A stretch of 64,000 nt of DNA from Lactobacillus sp. HBUAS51381 (lineage in GTDB: Bacteria > Bacillota > Bacilli > Lactobacillales > Lactobacillaceae). Positions within the stretch are counted from its first letter, which is position 1. Each line of letters opens with the position of its first letter. The notes below the pieces were generated by a model that saw only the letters and a list, made by a program, of their open reading frames with translations, was not told the origin of the DNA and made no database searches. Both the position numbers and the translations under genes were made by a program. Shown one piece after another: positions 27,984-36,366 of the stretch. The stretch lies in the NCBI RefSeq assembly GCF_012641095.1, contig NZ_JAAVSC010000009.1, positions 32,469-96,468 of the forward strand. Reading direction: 5' to 3'.

Positions 27984-29363
27984 TTATTTTTCCTCCTGCT
28001 TACCCGTCAGCTTCTCCACGGCCTTGATAAAGCGATCGCCGCGGACCTCAAAGTTCGGATATTGATCCCAACTGGCATTGGCGGGCGACAAGAGAATGAT
28101 GTCACCTGGATCGCTCAGTTGATAAGCTACCGGCACACCGGCTTCGGCATTCTCAACCATCTTGATGGTCTGAACGCCCGCCTGCTTAGCGGCGTCCTCC
28201 AGTAGCTTGGCTGTCTGACCAAAGAGCACGATGGCCTTGACGTGAGCCTTTAACGACGGGACCAGCTTCTCAAAGGTATACCCGCGATCCAAGCCCCCGG
28301 CCAGTAAAATGACCGGTGCCTTGAAGCCCTTTAAGGCCATTTCAGTGGCTTCCATATCGGTCGCCTTGGAATCGTTGTAGTATTGACGACCCTCGGCTTC
28401 CAACACGTACTGTGTCCGGTGACGAACGCCACCGAAGCTCTTTAAGACGCTGACAATGGCTGCGGTGCTGACACCCTTGATTTTAGCTACCGCAATCGCA
28501 GCCAAGGCGTTCTCAACGTTGTGATCACCAGGCACCTTAATCTCGCTGGCGGCCATAATCTTTTCACCACGGAAATAAAGCTCCCCATCAACTTCATAAG
28601 CCCCATCCTGCGACTGATTTAGCCGGGAAAATGGCACGACCTTAGCGGCTGATTGTTGACTGAGCTCCCGCCATTCGGGATTATCAAAGTTGACAACAAA
28701 GTAATCATCCGCCGTCTGATTGGCGGTAATCTTCATCTTGGCGGCCACATAGTTGGCCCGTGTCTTGTGATAATCCAAGTGATTCGAGAAGATATTGGTC
28801 AAGACCGCAATGTGGGGATGAAAGGTCGTGGTCCCCACGAGCATGAAGCTAGAGACTTCCAGCACCAACGTGTCGTCAGCCGTCACTTCTTGGGCAACCT
28901 TGCTGGCGGGAATCCCAATGTTTCCGGCATACACTGCCCGGCCAGCCGTCCGGTCATGATCCAACATCTTTTGGATCATGGTCGTCGTCGTGGTCTTCCC
29001 GTTACTGCCCGTTACCGCCACCAATTCGGCCTCGGCCACTTCGCTGGTTAGTTCCATCTCAGTAATGATGGGCAACTTTAGGGCTAGTGCCCGCTTCACA
29101 ACGGGAACATCGTACGGAATTCCGGGATTCTTCACCATCAAATCGTAACCAGCATCCAGCAGATCCGGCGTCTGTTGGCCCAAGATCACCTTGAACCCGG
29201 CCGCTTCCAGCTCCTGAGCATCCTGATTCTTTTCCAGTGGTTGGACATCGCTAACGGTGACCTCAGCCCCCAAACGCTTTAATAATTTGGCCGCATTGGT
29301 TCCGCTCTTGGCCAAACCCAAGACCAAAACCTTTTTCCCTGCATATGTCGTGATCTGCTTCAT
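27984..29363 (-). CDS. murD: UDP-MurNAc-L-Ala:D-Glu ligase
   Basis: Cytoplasmic ATP-dependent ligase adding D-glutamate to UDP-MurNAc-L-alanine. The 459-residue protein has the Mur-ligase P-loop VTGSNGKTTTTTMI near residue 115, central conserved NIFSNHLDYH, and C-terminal HRTQYV...YNDSKATD near residues 320-340. Length is normal. It follows mraY after an unusually long 317-base gap. Confidence 0.97.
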   Translation of the reverse strand: MKQITTYAGKKVLVLGLAKSGTNAAKLLKRLGAEVTVSDVQPLEKNQDAQELEAAGFKVILGQQTPDLLDAGYDLMVKNPGIPYDVPVVKRALALKLPIITEMELTSEVAEAELVAVTGSNGKTTTTTMIQKMLDHDRTAGRAVYAGNIGIPASKVAQEVTADDTLVLEVSSFMLVGTTTFHPHIAVLTNIFSNHLDYHKTRANYVAAKMKITANQTADDYFVVNFDNPEWRELSQQSAAKVVPFSRLNQSQDGAYEVDGELYFRGEKIMAASEIKVPGDHNVENALAAIAVAKIKGVSTAAIVSVLKSFGGVRHRTQYVLEAEGRQYYNDSKATDMEATEMALKGFKAPVILLAGGLDRGYTFEKLVPSLKAHVKAIVLFGQTAKLLEDAAKQAGVQTIKMVENAEAGVPVAYQLSDPGDIILLSPANASWDQYPNFEVRGDRFIKAVEKLTGKQEEK

Positions 29364-29680
29364 AACACCGTTCGCTCTCCATTCGTTTCATGTTACTGAT
29401 TTATTTTCACTATCACTTAATTGTCGCATGCCCGCGGTCGGTCACCCACCCATCACGTCACTCAACCGGTGAGACTATCTCGATTCCAAAAACCGACCAT
29501 TCGGGCCTTAAATTTGGCACTACCTCTAGTTTATCAGGTTAGCCGACTTATCTCACTAAATCTGCCAAAATCTACACGAAATCTTCGATATTCAGCCCGT
29601 TCACCCGAAAATTAACGACCCTAAAAAAGGACTAGCCCCGCCCTAACGAGCAAGCTAGCCCATTAGTCGTCCGTCAATTG
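29364..29680 (-). other. 317-base noncoding gap inside the dcw cluster, between mraY and murD
   Basis: No convincing ORF. Just past mraY the minus strand has a GC-rich stretch with partial self-complementarity (GACTA...TAGTC) followed by TTTTTT at about 29623-29628, which could be a partial terminator. No good promoter consensus was found for murD further on. The gap is much longer than the other joints of this cluster. Confidence 0.4.
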
Positions 29681-30652
29681 TTACTTAGCAAGAATCGTCC
29701 ACACACCCGTTAACGCGGTAATTAAACCAATTCCCCAGAAGGTTAAGTCAATTTTCCATTCGCTCCAACCCTTCATTTCGAAGTGGTGGTGAATCGGACT
29801 CATCAGGAAGATTCGTTTACCCGTTAACTTGAATGAGGCAACTTGCAACATAACACTCGCCGTCTCAATCACAAAGATCAACCCAATCCACAGCAACGAT
29901 AGTTCATGATGCAACAGGATGGAAACAGCCGCTAACGCGCCACCTAATGCCAACGAACCGGTGTCACCCATGAAAATCTTAGCGGGCTTGTGATTAAAGA
30001 TGAGAAAACCGAGCAGACTGCCGACTACGGCAAAACAAAAGATAGCAATGTTTAATTGATGCTGTTGGTAGGCCACGATGCCGTAGGCCGTAAAGGCGAT
30101 GCTGGCTAACCCACTGACCAGGCCGTCCAGTCCATCGGTCAAGTTCACGGCATTCGAGAACCCTACCAACCAAATGATAATGAAGACGGCGTACCAGCCA
30201 CTCATGTGCCAATCGCCCAGTCCTGGGACGTGTAGCGCCATCGGCAATTGTTCGTGAGTGTACACCCAAAATAGAATCAACGCCCCGACAATTTGACCAA
30301 GGAGCTTCTGCCAAGCCTTTAGCCCTTCATTCTGACGGTGGAACAGCTTGATACTGTCATCCCACATCCCCAGTGCGCCGTACAACACCAGAATAAATAA
30401 CAAAATCCAGGTCGTCGACAGGACGTGATGGGGCGCCAACGCCCAGCTCGTAACCAGAGTCATCACCACAATCGCGATAATGTAGAGCAAGCCCCCCATC
30501 GTCGGTGTTCCAGACTTCTTCTCGTGCCACGTTGGTCCCTCTTCACGAATCATCTGGCCTTCATGGCGCGCTCTAAAGTAGCGAATTAATGATGGCATAA
30601 AAGCCACGGTAATTATAAAACCACCCAGTAAGGGTAAACCAACATTCATCAT
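29681..30652 (-). CDS. mraY: Phospho-MurNAc-pentapeptide transferase MraY
   Basis: Ten-helix membrane enzyme making lipid I from UDP-MurNAc-pentapeptide and undecaprenyl phosphate. About 323 residues with all signature loops: [35 protein letters not shown] and the catalytic NLTDGLDGL, ending with the cytoplasmic [17 protein letters not shown] loop. The ATG at 30652 is preferred over a TTG at 30664, which overlaps the ribosome-binding site; an ATG directly following is also possible. Confidence 0.95.
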   Translation of the reverse strand: MMNVGLPLLGGFIITVAFMPSLIRYFRARHEGQMIREEGPTWHEKKSGTPTMGGLLYIIAIVVMTLVTSWALAPHHVLSTTWILLFILVLYGALGMWDDSIKLFHRQNEGLKAWQKLLGQIVGALILFWVYTHEQLPMALHVPGLGDWHMSGWYAVFIIIWLVGFSNAVNLTDGLDGLVSGLASIAFTAYGIVAYQQHQLNIAIFCFAVVGSLLGFLIFNHKPAKIFMGDTGSLALGGALAAVSILLHHELSLLWIGLIFVIETASVMLQVASFKLTGKRIFLMSPIHHHFEMKGWSEWKIDLTFWGIGLITALTGVWTILAK

Positions 30653-30673
30653 TCTCTTTCTCAATCCTCGTTC

Positions 30674-32833
30674 TTATTTATTTTGTTTCAGTGTGACCGT
30701 TAACGTTGCGCCCGAGCCAACGGTGGTGCCGGCCTTGACGCTTTGCTTCGTCACGTAGCCATCACCCACGACCGCCAACTTAAGGTCCTCAATCTGAGCT
30801 AATTTTACCACATCACCCTTCGACCAGCCGGTTAAACTTGGCAGGGCAACCGTGCCCCCCGTACTCAAGAAGACTCGTTGATTCTGATACAGGGTGGTGC
30901 CGGCAGAAACGGATTGTTTGGTGACCTTCTGGCCGCTCCCCAACGTTGTGACGGTGGCACCGGCCTTACTCAACGCCGCAGACGCCGCAGTCAGCGACTT
31001 CCCGGTGACATCCGGCATCTTCGCCATCTTGGTCGTCTTGGCCTCGGTGTCCTCCTGAAGGGCCCGGGCCATGACCGGCTTCATGATCGAAGCCAGTAAC
31101 TGCGTGGCGGTCTTACTGCCGAGGTGCGGCTGCTTCATGGTAATGTACATGACGTACTTCGGATTGCTAGCGGGTACCATGGCGGCCACGGAATAGAGGT
31201 AGTTGTCATCGCCCGACAGGTACCCCTTTCCGTTACTGACCTGAGCCGTCCCGGTCTTAACCGCAACGCGCTCACCACTCATCTTATAGTCACTCCCAAT
31301 ACCATAACTCTTATAGACGACATCTTCCATATGTTTCCGGACGGATTTCGCCGTGGCTGCTGAAATGGGATTACCCATGACTTTTGGTGAATACTGTTTG
31401 ACCGTCTTATTGGTGTTTGGATCGGTAACCTTACTAATGACGTAGGGCTTCATCATTTTACCATTGTTGCTGACGGCCGTCAGGGCTTGGAGCATCTGGA
31501 AAACGGTGACCTGAATCCCTTGTCCAAACGCCGTGTCCGCCTGTTCAATTGGCCGCTGGAAGGCAATGCTTCCGCTCAGCTCACCGGGTAACCCCGAATT
31601 GGTACTCTTGAGGAAGCGGAAGCGATCAATGTACTTCTTCCAGGTCTTGGCGCCCATCTGTTGTTCCAAATGGGCCATGGCCACGTTACTAGACAACGCA
31701 AACCCTTTATTGTAGGTAATCGTTCCCCAACCAGACGTGTTCCAGTCAGGAACCGTTTGATTGCCAATCGCATACTTCCCGGATTGGTAGGTCGCGTTTC
31801 CGTTGTAGTTACCACTATCAATTGAGGAGGCCAGCGTAAAGACCTTCATGGTGGACCCTGGCTCGTAAGCATCTTGAACCAACGTGTCCCGCCAAATCTG
31901 ATCGATGCCCTTCTTGGTCGTTGCGTTGAACGTCGGCCGTTGGGTGGCCGCCAAAATTGCCCCGGTCTTCGCGTTCATGAGTACCGCGTTCATCGAATTG
32001 GCTTTCACCTGACTCTGCACGCTACTCATTTCCGTTTCTAACAGGGTTTGCAGCCGTGTGTCCAGCGTGGTGTAGACGTTATCACCGTTTTTAGCCTTCT
32101 TCGACTTCTGCTGGGTTCCCGGTAACTGATAGCCGTACATATCCTTCTTAATCTTCTGCGACCCGTTTGTCCCGGTCAGTTGCTTATTAAAGGCCTGTTC
32201 AATCCCCATGGACCCGGTCAGCGTCGTCTGCCCATCACTGGTGGTCTTGGACTGGGCCAGCCCAATCAAGTGCGACGCAAACGTCCCGTTGGGGTACAGG
32301 CGAGATTCCTGCTGTATGAAGTTGACCCCACTGAGGTGTTCATTTTGAATCTTCTGCTTGGTGGTCAACGAGATATTCTGGCCAGCCGTCCCGAATTCAA
32401 CCTGAAAGGGATTGCCTGTGCTGGGGTTGAGGATCTTTAGGGCCTTTTTACGACTAATTGGCAGATATTTTGCCAGCACCGTCGCAATCTTTTCCTTGTT
32501 CGTCGCATAGAGTTTTTGGCCGTCCACGCTCTTCTGCCGCTTATCTAACACAACATAGAGTGAGTAGACACTGGTGTCCTCGGCAATCGCCTGCCCGTTG
32601 GCATCATAAATCGTGCCCCGTTTGGCCTTCAAGGTTTCGTTCGCCGTATAGAGCTTCTGGGCGGAAGCACTCAGGTTGACGTTTTGAACCTTTTTCCCAA
32701 TGGAAATATACGAAAAGCGACCAACGATGAGGATAAAAACCGCAATGAAAAGGAAAAACAGAAACTGGCCAACGTACTTCCGGTTCCTGCGGGGTTGCTT
32801 ATTCATCATTTGTCGCTTATTAGGATCCTTCAT
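30674..32833 (-). CDS. pbpB: Division transpeptidase PBP2x/FtsI with PASTA domains
   Basis: A 719-residue class B penicillin-binding protein that cross-links septal peptidoglycan. One membrane helix near residues 22-42, then the dimerisation/pedestal domain, then the transpeptidase with SxxK as GSTMK, SxN as SSN and KTG as VKTGTAQ. Two PASTA repeats occupy the C-terminus from about residue 600 (MPDVTGKSLTAASAALSKAG and LPSLTGWSKGDVVKLA). It overlaps ftsL by one base and is the FtsW-partner enzyme of this cluster. Confidence 0.96.
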   Translation of the reverse strand: MKDPNKRQMMNKQPRRNRKYVGQFLFFLFIAVFILIVGRFSYISIGKKVQNVNLSASAQKLYTANETLKAKRGTIYDANGQAIAEDTSVYSLYVVLDKRQKSVDGQKLYATNKEKIATVLAKYLPISRKKALKILNPSTGNPFQVEFGTAGQNISLTTKQKIQNEHLSGVNFIQQESRLYPNGTFASHLIGLAQSKTTSDGQTTLTGSMGIEQAFNKQLTGTNGSQKIKKDMYGYQLPGTQQKSKKAKNGDNVYTTLDTRLQTLLETEMSSVQSQVKANSMNAVLMNAKTGAILAATQRPTFNATTKKGIDQIWRDTLVQDAYEPGSTMKVFTLASSIDSGNYNGNATYQSGKYAIGNQTVPDWNTSGWGTITYNKGFALSSNVAMAHLEQQMGAKTWKKYIDRFRFLKSTNSGLPGELSGSIAFQRPIEQADTAFGQGIQVTVFQMLQALTAVSNNGKMMKPYVISKVTDPNTNKTVKQYSPKVMGNPISAATAKSVRKHMEDVVYKSYGIGSDYKMSGERVAVKTGTAQVSNGKGYLSGDDNYLYSVAAMVPASNPKYVMYITMKQPHLGSKTATQLLASIMKPVMARALQEDTEAKTTKMAKMPDVTGKSLTAASAALSKAGATVTTLGSGQKVTKQSVSAGTTLYQNQRVFLSTGGTVALPSLTGWSKGDVVKLAQIEDLKLAVVGDGYVTKQSVKAGTTVGSGATLTVTLKQNK

Positions 32834-33234
32834 TATTTGTTAACATTCCTTATACGGTCATTCTGAAGAGATAGACCTTGCTTTTTAGCAATTTTATCAA
32901 GTCGACTCCGACTCTGCAACTCATTTATTTGTTGTTGTTTGTTGGTATTACGATTGGTGTAGGTGGTCACGGCGCTGTTGATACTCTGGAGCTCATGTTG
33001 CGTATTGCTCAACGAAATTTTGGTGGACACAACACAGACCATCAACACGGCCAAAACTAAGCCGCACACGGTCATCAAGCACTTTTCAAATTTAGAAACG
33101 GGTAGCTTCTGGCTATTGGGACTGCCTTGAGGTTGAACCTCAGGCTGCGCTTGCCGTTGCGGTTGTTCTATGTTGGGGCGTTGTTGGGGTTCCTGTGTGA
33201 GCGGAACGGCTTCAGCTAAATTATTTTGCGCCAT
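32833..33234 (-). CDS. ftsL: Cell-division protein FtsL
   Basis: A 133-residue bitopic protein of the FtsQLB complex. A Gln/Pro-rich cytoplasmic region of about 50 residues (repeated QPQ) precedes one membrane helix (FEKCLMTVCGLVLAVLMVCVVSTKI). A short extracellular leucine-zipper-like coiled coil follows (TQHELQSINSAVTTY...NKQQQINELQSRSRLDKIAKKQGL). Assigned from position between rsmH and pbpB as much as from sequence, because FtsL proteins are poorly conserved. Confidence 0.92.
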   Translation of the reverse strand: MAQNNLAEAVPLTQEPQQRPNIEQPQRQAQPEVQPQGSPNSQKLPVSKFEKCLMTVCGLVLAVLMVCVVSTKISLSNTQHELQSINSAVTTYTNRNTNKQQQINELQSRSRLDKIAKKQGLSLQNDRIRNVNK

Positions 33235-33275
33235 AATCGATCATCTTCCTATGTCAATATTTAGTGATTATTAGA

Positions 33276-34220
33276 CTATTTAACTTTTTCTAAAACGCGA
33301 AGCTTGGCACTGTGGGCCCGGTGATTAGCGGCTAACTCTTCTTCCGAAGGCGTAATGGGTTTGCGGTTAACGAGCTTGTAATCCGGTTGCAAGTTGTCCG
33401 GAATCACCGGAATCCCGTGGGGAAGTTCTGGTAACGATGAACGTTCACGGAACATGGTCTTCACTAACCGATCTTCCAATGATTGGAAGGTAATCACGCT
33501 CACCCGTCCGTGTAAGGCCAACAGGTCAATTGCCTGTTCCAGGGAGTCCTCTAAGGCCCCCAGTTCGTCGTTTACGGCGATTCGAATCGCCTGAAAGACC
33601 TTCTTAGCAGGGTGTCCACCGTGGCGGCGTGCCGCTGCGGGAATCCCCTCTTTAATAATATCGACCAACTGACCCGTGGTGTCGATGGGGGCCGTTGCTC
33701 GATGACGTTCAATGGCCCGAGCGATGGGCTTGGCAAACTTCTCTTCACCGTAACGATGGAAGATGCGCATCAAGTCGTTAAAGTCCCACTCGTTAACCAC
33801 GATCCACGCGGTCAACTTTGCACTTTGATCCATCCGCATATCTAAGGGTGCGTCGTGTTGGTAGCTAAATCCCCGATCGGCTTCGTCAAATTGGGGCGAA
33901 GAAACACCGAGGTCGTAAAGAATGCCATCGACCTCGGTGATGTTCCGGGCGTTGAGTTCTTCTTTGATTTGGCGGAAGTTGCTCTTGATAAAAGTCAACT
34001 TTCCGGCATCAATGTATTTTTTTAAATGTTCTTGATTATAAGTAATTGCGGTCTGATCTTGGTCAAACGCGTAAAGGTGGCCAGTCGTTAACTGTTCTAA
34101 GATGTGTTGGCTGTGGCCGCCACCACCGAGAGTGCAGTCAACGTAGATGCCTGTTGGCTTAATGGCTAACCCCGCCACTGCTTCGTTTAACAGAACCGTT
34201 ACATGATGAAAGTCTTCCAT
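33276..34220 (-). CDS. rsmH: 16S rRNA (cytosine1402-N4)-methyltransferase
   Basis: Methylates C1402 in the ribosomal decoding centre with SAM. The 314-residue protein starts [15 protein letters not shown], and the SAM motif is [14 protein letters not shown] near residue 34. Later come [13 protein letters not shown] and [23 protein letters not shown], characteristic of the family. The ATG at 34220 has GGGAGA six bases upstream; longer readings run back into mraZ and were rejected. Confidence 0.97.
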   Translation of the reverse strand: MEDFHHVTVLLNEAVAGLAIKPTGIYVDCTLGGGGHSQHILEQLTTGHLYAFDQDQTAITYNQEHLKKYIDAGKLTFIKSNFRQIKEELNARNITEVDGILYDLGVSSPQFDEADRGFSYQHDAPLDMRMDQSAKLTAWIVVNEWDFNDLMRIFHRYGEEKFAKPIARAIERHRATAPIDTTGQLVDIIKEGIPAAARRHGGHPAKKVFQAIRIAVNDELGALEDSLEQAIDLLALHGRVSVITFQSLEDRLVKTMFRERSSLPELPHGIPVIPDNLQPDYKLVNRKPITPSEEELAANHRAHSAKLRVLEKVK

Positions 34221-34240
34221 GAACACTCTCCCTTCCTGAG

Positions 34241-34672
34241 TTACATCCCAAAGTCGATTAAATTTTCGGCAATATCGTCGAAATCTTCTTCGGCGGCGGT
34301 GGAAAATTGCGTCCACCGTTCTTGACTCCAAATTTCAAAGCGGTTCGCCACGCCCACGATGACACACTGTTTGGTCAACGCGGCGTGCTCTTGTAAAGAC
34401 TTGGGCAAGTTGATTCGGCCCTGTTTGTCCAACTCACACTCCGTGGCTGCGGAGTAGAAGAAACGGACAAATGCCCGGGCATCCTTACGATTAACTGGCA
34501 AGGCTTTCAATTTTTCTTGCAGGGCTGACCACTCGGACATGGGGTAGCCGAATAAACACCCATCCATGCCGCGGGTCACCACAAATTGTTCGCCTAGCTG
34601 CTCCCGAAATTTTGCGGGAATAATGAGCCGGCCCTTGGTATCGATTGAATGTTCAAATTCGCCCATGAACAT
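34241..34672 (-). CDS. mraZ: Transcriptional regulator MraZ
   Basis: A 143-residue DNA-binding protein with two tandem SpoVT/AbrB-like domains ([21 protein letters not shown] and [22 protein letters not shown]). It is the first gene of the dcw cluster and normally represses it by binding repeats upstream of its own start. The ATG at 34672 has AGGGGG eight bases upstream. In the minus-strand upstream region GTGGTAAACT resembles an extended -10; I see no clear array of MraZ boxes. Confidence 0.95.
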   Translation of the reverse strand: MFMGEFEHSIDTKGRLIIPAKFREQLGEQFVVTRGMDGCLFGYPMSEWSALQEKLKALPVNRKDARAFVRFFYSAATECELDKQGRINLPKSLQEHAALTKQCVIVGVANRFEIWSQERWTQFSTAAEEDFDDIAENLIDFGM

Positions 34673-34776
34673 GGCCATTACCCCCTATTTGTAACTATTG
34701 TCAAGTTTACCACATGCCCCCACTTTCTACCACAACGTTTCCGAATTTTTATAAATTTCCCCACAAAGCCTAAAAA

Positions 34777-34806
34777 AGCCGCGGCGAACATTTGTTCACC
34801 GCGGCT
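34777..34806 (-). terminator. Terminator separating the DUF3397 gene from the dcw cluster
   Basis: AGCCGCGGTGAACA pairs with TGTTCGCCGCGGCT (14 bp with one wobble) and is followed by TTTTTTA on the minus strand. Confidence 0.9.
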
Positions 34807-34872
34807 GAAAGCCCTTCATATTTCACCAAAAAACCGGTTCAATAATCAAAATTATTAATATTTATGCATTAA

Positions 34873-35226
34873 CTAACTAATTACAAGTAAAAAGCAACTC
34901 ACAAAGCCCAGCAACCAATACAGGTCCGTTAACCGCCAAAAGGTCTTGAAGAAACTGGGATACAAAATCTCATGGTTCCGAATTACTTGCATCAAAGTGA
35001 CCACGATCCCAATCACCATCCAGCCAATCACTAACCATGGCATGATGGTCCCGGCCCCCGCTGGAATCAAGATGAGCGCGCACAATAAGAAGAGTGGTGC
35101 CATCAGATCCCAAGTGCTCAGCCAAGCCGGCCAACGTCGCCGTAGCAAGCCCTTGGCGCCACGGATAAGCAAGAACCCAATCGCCAGTATGGCCAGTTGC
35201 CCGCCTGGCGATGTCCAAAACATCAT
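34873..35226 (-). CDS. DUF3397-type membrane protein
   Basis: A 117-residue protein with four predicted membrane helices and little else, matching the DUF3397 family that sits upstream of mraZ in many lactobacilli. Function unknown. The ATG at 35226 is preferred (GGGGGGAAG upstream) over an in-frame start 15 bases earlier that overlaps the ribosome-binding site. It is transcribed divergently from the DUF4044 gene and ends at a strong terminator. Confidence 0.8.
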   Translation of the reverse strand: MMFWTSPGGQLAILAIGFLLIRGAKGLLRRRWPAWLSTWDLMAPLFLLCALILIPAGAGTIMPWLVIGWMVIGIVVTLMQVIRNHEILYPSFFKTFWRLTDLYWLLGFVSCFLLVIS

Positions 35227-35395
35227 GTTACTTCCCCCCACTGCTAGTCTTCGTTATATTATAGAGATTTCGTGAGGGAGTTGCAATCGCGTTTTGTAAC
35301 AACTCCTTGACAAGTTGGCCGAACCTGTTGCATTTCCACCGGTGCCACGGTAAACTAGTTGAGTAAATTGGACGTAAAGAGGTGGCTATTCACGT

Positions 35396-35512
35396 ATGGA
35401 AAAGAAAAAGAAATCAACATTTCAAAAGATTCTCAACGTTTTTGTTTGGATTATGATCATTGCAACGATTGGGTCACTTGTTTTCGGTGCCCTCACCGTC
35501 TTTATGAACTAA
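35396..35512 (+). CDS. DUF4044-type tiny membrane protein
   Basis: A 38-residue protein beginning MEKKKKSTFQKILNVF: a lysine-rich head, then one membrane helix (FVWIMIIATIGSLVFGALTVF). It matches the DUF4044 small proteins of lactobacilli, function unknown. GAGGTG lies 11 bases before the ATG. TTGACA at 35307 may be the -35 of its promoter, but no good -10 is visible. It is one of the few plus-strand genes here and is divergent from the DUF3397 gene. Confidence 0.75.
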   Translation: MEKKKKSTFQKILNVFVWIMIIATIGSLVFGALTVFMN

Positions 35513-35784
35513 ATCACACTTACAAGGTAGATTGCACGATAGCTTAAGTACTGTGCGCATCTGCCTTTTAATTTTGCATAATATCCACATAGCGTGGTCT
35601 TGCTCTCATTCTGTCAGTTAATGGCTCTTTTAATCATGCGGTCCCCTCTCCCGTTGAACAATAAGTCAAGTCAACTAATTAACCTGAGACTGACGGCGCA
35701 AAAACTAGCTCAATTTTCAGCTCACCCGCAATTACGGCCGCGGACAGTCACCCATAACCTATATCGCTAACGGTGAAGCGTCTT
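35513..35784. other. Noncoding gap after the DUF4044 gene
   Basis: About 270 bases with no ORF, repeat or promoter that I can support, ending in the large palindromic terminator. Confidence 0.5.
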
Positions 35785-35875
35785 AAAAATCCGATGAATC
35801 GTCATAACGTGCTCCTCAATCATTAGACTTCTCGTCTAACTCTTGGGGAGCACGTCAACGTTCATCGGATTTTTT
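35785..35875. terminator. Large bidirectional terminator between convergent genes
   Basis: AAAAATCCGATGAA with ACGTGCTCC on the left is complementary to GGAGCACGT and TTCATCGGATTTTTT on the right, around a loop of about 30 bases containing a small AGACTT/CGTCT repeat. It serves both DUF4044 (plus) and the 120-residue membrane protein gene (minus), whose stop codon lies inside its right edge. Confidence 0.85.
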
Positions 35876-36236
35876 AGTGACAACGTGTTAAGGCCGCCAA
35901 CTGTTGATCAACGGCTTGACGACTAGGTACCGTCTTGTCGACCAGTTCCAGCAGCTGCCGGCTGGTCTCGGTCACCATCGTTTCCAAACGACTCGTCGTT
36001 AATGTCGCATACACATTTAGCAACATCTGTAAGCTTTGAAAGTCTGCTCGCCACTGCACATCTCGTTGTGGATTAGCCAACAACGTCAGCGTTAAGCGCT
36101 GAATATTCTGAATAGTTTGCGCACGGGTCCGGCGCTTACGCCGGCACTGTCGTACGATTGGCAAGCTCACTAGTCCAAGAAGAATGATGAGCTCACAAAC
36201 GGCTTTGATCCAATTGGTCCACATCCCCAATGCCAT
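35874..36236 (-). CDS. Hypothetical protein with N-terminal membrane helix
   Basis: A 120-residue protein I do not recognise. Residues 7-28 (WIKAVCELIILLGLVSLPIV) form one membrane segment, followed by a very basic stretch (RQCRRKRRTR), which should keep the rest in the cytoplasm, and a mostly helical remainder without known motifs. GGGGAGG lies eight bases before the ATG. It follows the ftsK-type gene by about 130 bp and may share its transcript. Confidence 0.65.
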   Translation of the reverse strand: MALGMWTNWIKAVCELIILLGLVSLPIVRQCRRKRRTRAQTIQNIQRLTLTLLANPQRDVQWRADFQSLQMLLNVYATLTTSRLETMVTETSRQLLELVDKTVPSRQAVDQQLAALTRCH

Positions 36237-36366
36237 CGAAAAAGCCTCCCCCCCATTTAGTTAATAGGATACACCCATTAACCGTATTCGCCAACAATTT
36301 CGACGTTCAGGAGGAGACTTAGTTAGGTAACTTACTGCGTAAAAGGACGTCCAATCAATCCCACAA

